In this document: piece after piece, positions 61,001-64,000 of the stretch | Position numbering within the stretch: the stretch's first letter is position 1 | Layout of the letters: each line of letters starts with the position of its first letter | Assembly (NCBI GenBank): GCA_026874595.1 | Contig: CM049320.1 | Span: 21,523,714-21,587,713, forward strand | From: Sipunculus nudus | Lineage: Eukaryota; Annelida; Sipuncula; Golfingiida; Sipunculidae | Length of the DNA: 64,000 nt | Reading direction: 5' to 3' | Made by a program: the position numbers and the translations under genes | The notes under the pieces: model-generated | Databases searched by the model: none | The model's input: only the letters and a program-made list of their open reading frames with translations | What the model was told of the DNA's origin: nothing

Positions 61001-61360
61001 CTTTCCCTTCCTTCTTCTTTAAGAAATACTAAAGTGGTTAGAAGCTAGTATAGCTTGTTATAGCTGGTGCATTGCTAGGGTAGCCAATAAAAGCAGGTGC
61101 ATTGCTATGACAGCAGGTGCATTGCTATAGCAGCAGGTGTATAAGCAAGAGTGGGGTCAGGAGAGAAAAAGAGTAGATGTATTGGAGAAGGTACCAACCC
61201 GTACTACTACTTGTACTCCTGTCTAAATCGTCAAAGTGGCGCATCTTTACGCCGTTCTGGGCCCCTTGCTGGTGCTGCTGTTTATCTTTAATTTCCCAGA
61301 GCTTTCGCAGTTGTTTATACGTGTGACTTACGATACAAGCACAAGTATTATCTTGTCTCG
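46053..61360 (-). CDS. Unrecognised gene: last three visible exons of a Ser/Pro-rich protein
   Basis: Three minus-strand exons join in frame: 61360-61199, 55730-55476 and 46087-46053. The junction phases agree (each break after one codon base), giving a C-terminal 149 residues. Exon A has a basic helical stretch ([17 protein letters not shown]). Exon B is Ser-rich and charged, then Pro-rich ([13 protein letters not shown]), then [19 protein letters not shown]. The last exon adds [10 protein letters not shown] and stop. The composition suggests a cytoplasmic tail or disordered regulatory region with phosphorylation and SH3/WW-type docking. I do not recognise the family. Earlier exons should lie beyond 64000, and small exons between these could be missed. 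The donor of exon A (gttggt) is weak; the acceptor of the last exon is very strong. Confidence 0.6.
46812..46970 (-). mobile_element. MITE relic with GACCACCT repeats, copy B (inverted)
   Basis: The right end on the minus strand reads cattacaataaaacctttct, then gtttagtgaccacctcag, matching copy A at 43751-43920 in reverse. The left part is decayed. Confidence 0.5.
46975..51450. other. Intron-like AT-rich DNA without recognised exon
   Basis: Lies between the terminal exon and exon B of the minus-strand gene. Short frames (for example 47379-47613, 48664-48939, 48741-49001) show no domain. Candidate donor-like sites (such as 50343-50348 on the minus strand) lack a convincing partner. Confidence 0.35.
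51453..51635 (+). mobile_element. MITE relic with CAGTGGACCCTGTCT end
   Basis: tacagtggaccctgtctgaa opens a stretch with several gaccaccta/gaccagtct units and ends near agatatgtttcactg. The ends are partly inverted (cagtgga / cagtgaa). It resembles mariner-type non-autonomous elements. Confidence 0.5.
51640..55470. other. Intron-like DNA without recognised exon
   Basis: It holds a G run at 54300-54320 and several tgaccttgacc-type motifs at 53956-53968 and 54389-54430. A 110-residue plus-strand frame at 52366-52698 has no recognisable family. Confidence 0.35.
55476..55730 (-). CDS. Exon B of the unrecognised minus-strand gene
   Basis: The acceptor gttacag ends at 55731 and the donor gtgagt starts at 55475. 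The 85-codon exon is much GC-richer than its surroundings and uses many CG-containing codons, as real coding DNA here does. It begins with two bases that complete a Gly codon from exon A and ends one base into a codon. Confidence 0.7.
55740..59655. other. Intron-like DNA without recognised exon
   Basis: Lies between exons A and B of the minus-strand gene. A C run at 57822-57834. Otherwise nothing I can support. Confidence 0.35.
59662..60476 (-). mobile_element. pogo/Tigger-like DNA transposon, 815 bp, internally deleted
   Basis: The left end cagtcctgacttgatagtcc and the right end, read in reverse, cagtggtgacttgacattcc, match at most positions. The element is flanked by TA at 59660-59661 and 60477-60478, the expected target of Tc1/mariner/pogo elements. 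Sub-terminal cggattgcaagg and cggattgtcaa motifs recur at both ends. The inner minus-strand remnant fits a Tigger transposase tail. Confidence 0.78.
59893..60108 (-). pseudogene. Remnant of a Tigger/pogo transposase C-terminus
   Basis: The open part contains [21 protein letters not shown] then acidic residues and ADIV. This is the pattern that follows the DDE catalytic domain in Tigger/CENP-B-like transposases (a helix, then a W/L-acidic stretch, then EIV/DIV). After about 48 residues the frame seems to slip, since the usual acidic tail lies in another frame. Catalytic parts are absent. Confidence 0.55.
60480..61060. other. AT-rich DNA without recognised gene
   Basis: A 91-residue plus-strand frame at 60510-60785 shows no domain and overlaps the intron of the minus-strand gene. 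Confidence 0.3.
61066..61140. repeat. 20-bp tandem repeat next to exon A
   Basis: ggtgcattgctat.gcagca units start at 61096 and 61116, with a related start at 61066 and a partial unit at 61136. The array lies about 60 bp downstream of the exon A donor on the minus strand. Confidence 0.85.
61199..61360 (-). CDS. Exon A of the unrecognised minus-strand gene
   Basis: The acceptor catttgtag ends at 61361; the donor gttggt starts at 61198. The 162-bp exon codes a Cys pair (CAC), the basic helix [17 protein letters not shown], a Gln/His-rich stretch and [11 protein letters not shown]. It starts one base into a codon, so an earlier exon exists. Confidence 0.6.
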
Positions 61361-64000
61361 CTACAAATGAACAAAGGGGGAACACCACATACAATCATAT
61401 CACTGAAACAACTCAATATATGAAGGAAACACACCAGCATACCAAAATCAAAATTAAACTTACAGAAAGGTACACAATACTTGAGGTAAAAGAAGTTTAA
61501 CAATAACAAAATCAAATACATTGATTGATCCTGTTAATGACAGCCGCATATGATCAGAATTACAATATTAAAACATTTAAGATTACATTCTAATCTGTAT
61601 CTCATACCAAAGAATTTAGATTTTCTAAATTTTCAATTACTGCCAAAATAATAGTGTGTAAATTGTCTTTGTAAACCTTAAACTTACAAAGCATATCATC
61701 ACAATTTTCAATCAAAGCATGCTGAAAAAAGTGACCTCTTTTCATCAATTTTGACTTGGCATGAATGGGCTATAGAATAATTTTTATAGCACTGAGTTAT
61801 ACTCCATAAGTGTAGAATCTTGATCCTGTCACATAATTCATGAAAAAGGTATTGAGAAGAGAGGAATATGAAGGTCAAAAAAAAGGTCACACTGAAAATG
61901 GTAAAACATAACAGCAGCACACTACAGTGAATATCCTACAACATTCTCCATGCATACATTAATTAGCCATGCAAAGTTACAAAGAGCATTTCTGATTGGT
62001 CATGCCCAGTACTGATGCAGTGTGGGATACATATTTGCATATTTATATTTGCATATACATGGTGCACAATATGTCAGCTTCCTGCATCATCATTTTCTGA
62101 AATTGTTCATTTTTAGAGGTTACCTGGTGTGTTGTCTAATCCTTATATTTATTTATTGGATAAATAATTTAATATTTTACATACAGCATGGCAATCCAGA
62201 GTAGGACAACTCAGTCACCTCACTCACTGTTCACAGACAGTTTAATCAGCTATGGAGCTTCAATGTCTCCTGAGACAGAATGATGCATGAAATTGGTGCA
62301 AAACATTAATTGTCTTAATTTCTAGAATTAATTTACTTGTTCCAATTTTTCAAATTTTTTTTTATCATAATACTCAGCACAAGATTTTTGAGAGGAATTT
62401 ATCAAATATTAAATATTTTTTTAGTTATTTACATAATTCATGATTTATGTAGCATATGTTGTTTTGAATGGGGATTCACATGCAACGATAGGTTTGTGAT
62501 ATACTCTGTAGAGTTGACAGTGGGGGATAACTGGATCAGGAGAAGATTGTCATGGAGACATTTCATCTCCCCACTCTTTAGTAATATGCTAATTTCAGTT
62601 GATAAAGCATTGAAAATTTAATACTAAGATATCAATATGTTAACATGTAGTTCAGAAACAGAACTATCTTTCATTTAATAACTAAAATTCATTCAAGAGT
62701 GATCAGGACACTTTTTAAAGGGGATTTTTTTTTTTCAAAATGATTAATCAAGATTATCACGTGAGCCTCTATTTTCCTAACTATTGGTTATTAATAAGGT
62801 GAGTAGTAAGCTTTCAAAATAAAAAAATCTACTTGCAGGGGGCTCCTTGAGCCAACTGGTTGTATACCAGAGACATTTTTCAAAGTACGAGAGTGTATTT
62901 GGAATGTTTTCTCAAGTATTCATATGCAATCTTTGCAGGCAAAGTTGAAATACCAGAACATCTGTCAATCATAATCTGGCGAAGAGACTCTCATAAATTG
63001 AGCCTTAAAAGCAGGCTTTGGTCCCGGACAGTATTTATATTTTATAATAATAATACATAATACATTATATTGTAAATACCCTGCTGACTCAAGGAGGTCC
63101 CAGGAGATGGCCTAAACTACATCCTACAAAATAAAATAAAATTTAAAATAAAGGTTTTAAAGATAAGGGGCTGTAAATGCCAGGTGTATGAAACAAAGAC
63201 TCAATTTACATCTAATGTGCCATCAAACGTCCAGGCTAAAAATGGCACACAACGAGATTAAGACACTGGTCCTTGTTTATTAAGGCCATGCATGAAAGGC
63301 CAAATGATGGCTTGAATAACCAGAGGAATCTTTTTTTTACCTAGCGGTCGGTCTGAAAATATATATGACTGAATGAGAAGAGATTTTTCTTCCTGATTTT
63401 GTTTAGTCTCCTCAACCATGGATCACATGTTTTGGCCTGTGTTTGTTGGTTTTTATTTCTGTTAGAAAGATGACCTACAAAGGATGGGACAAATTCCTAC
63501 AAAACTTTGTAAAGGGGTGGGAAATGGGGCATGAAAGGATCCATTAAATTTAGGATTGGACTGTAGATTTGGACAAAACCAGTAATGCTACTTGTGTTGC
63601 GAGCAGTTTAGGCTCTGGTGCAATTGAGTGTCGTTCCAGTAAATTTGTGGTCTCAAAATTGGCATTTATGCACTGTAGCACTGCTAGGTTTTAAAATAAA
63701 AGCAAATCAAAACAAAAATAAAATAAGATATGAATAAAGGTAGATACAAATTATATCTGATTTTAACTACCATAACTAAAAGCAGAATATTAGTCATCTT
63801 TGGCGTTACATTTTGAGGCCTGCTTTGCAAGCAAAGAGACTGCGTACGCATTGTATACAGCTGCTTTTTTTATTTAAAGCAATGCTGAGCACAGACTTGA
63901 AGCTAAGTACTAAGAGGGCAAGCTTTAGCAGAGGCTTTTATTGTTAATGTCACCCACACAGTTAAAGGTCATCTGGACTCATATATGCTGAAGTGAAGCA
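61361..64000. other. Intron-like AT-rich DNA to the window edge
   Basis: No exon with convincing splice signals or domain is seen on either strand. It is probably the intron upstream of exon A. Confidence 0.35.

Overview
The window is nuclear DNA from an animal, most likely a marine lophotrochozoan such as a mollusc. I infer this from intron-containing genes with GT/AG splice sites, very AT-rich non-coding DNA full of (TA)n arrays, and a dense load of LINE, SINE and MITE relics of the kind common in mollusc genomes. No bacterial-style operon, CRISPR array, rRNA gene or convincing intact tRNA gene is visible.

Layout. At 1-348 lies the last exon of a MULE-type transposase-like gene. From 350 to 16000 there is no recognisable gene: the stretch holds (TA)n arrays, G/C homopolymers, three copies of a palindromic MITE family (the third at 15437-15681), one GGATCC-type MITE, and several small hairpins and tandem repeats. 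A rhodopsin-like GPCR is encoded on the minus strand at 16019-17071. The span 17080-25100 is mostly repeat-derived. It includes a GC-rich block of about 750 bp bounded by a 12-bp direct repeat, a 43-bp minisatellite and a TCCGAGT-rich repeat. At 25115-27730 two broken LINE retrotransposons face each other: a CR1/Jockey-group reverse transcriptase on the minus strand and the 3' end of a different LINE on the plus strand. At 27800-30470 there is a cluster of GGATCC-type MITEs, some inserted into an older repeat.

The best-supported gene is the sigma-1 receptor homologue (SIGMAR1) on the plus strand at 32404-37440. It has four exons, all introns are in phase 1, and the protein is 224 aa. Intron 2 carries about 30 copies of a 49-bp minisatellite with higher-order structure, and intron 3 carries a tRNA-derived SINE. 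From about 46050 to 61360 the minus strand holds three phase-compatible exons of an unrecognised gene, the 3' end of a transcription unit that probably begins beyond the window. One of its introns contains an 815-bp pogo/Tigger-like DNA transposon with a transposase remnant.

The genes look functionally unrelated: an ER chaperone-like receptor, an orphan GPCR and an unrecognised Ser/Pro-rich protein tail. I found no convincing previously undescribed molecular system. The most novel items are the unrecognised minus-strand gene, the MITE family with GGTTCTCAGGCAC termini, the GC-rich 12-bp-flanked insertion and the minisatellite inside the SIGMAR1 intron.
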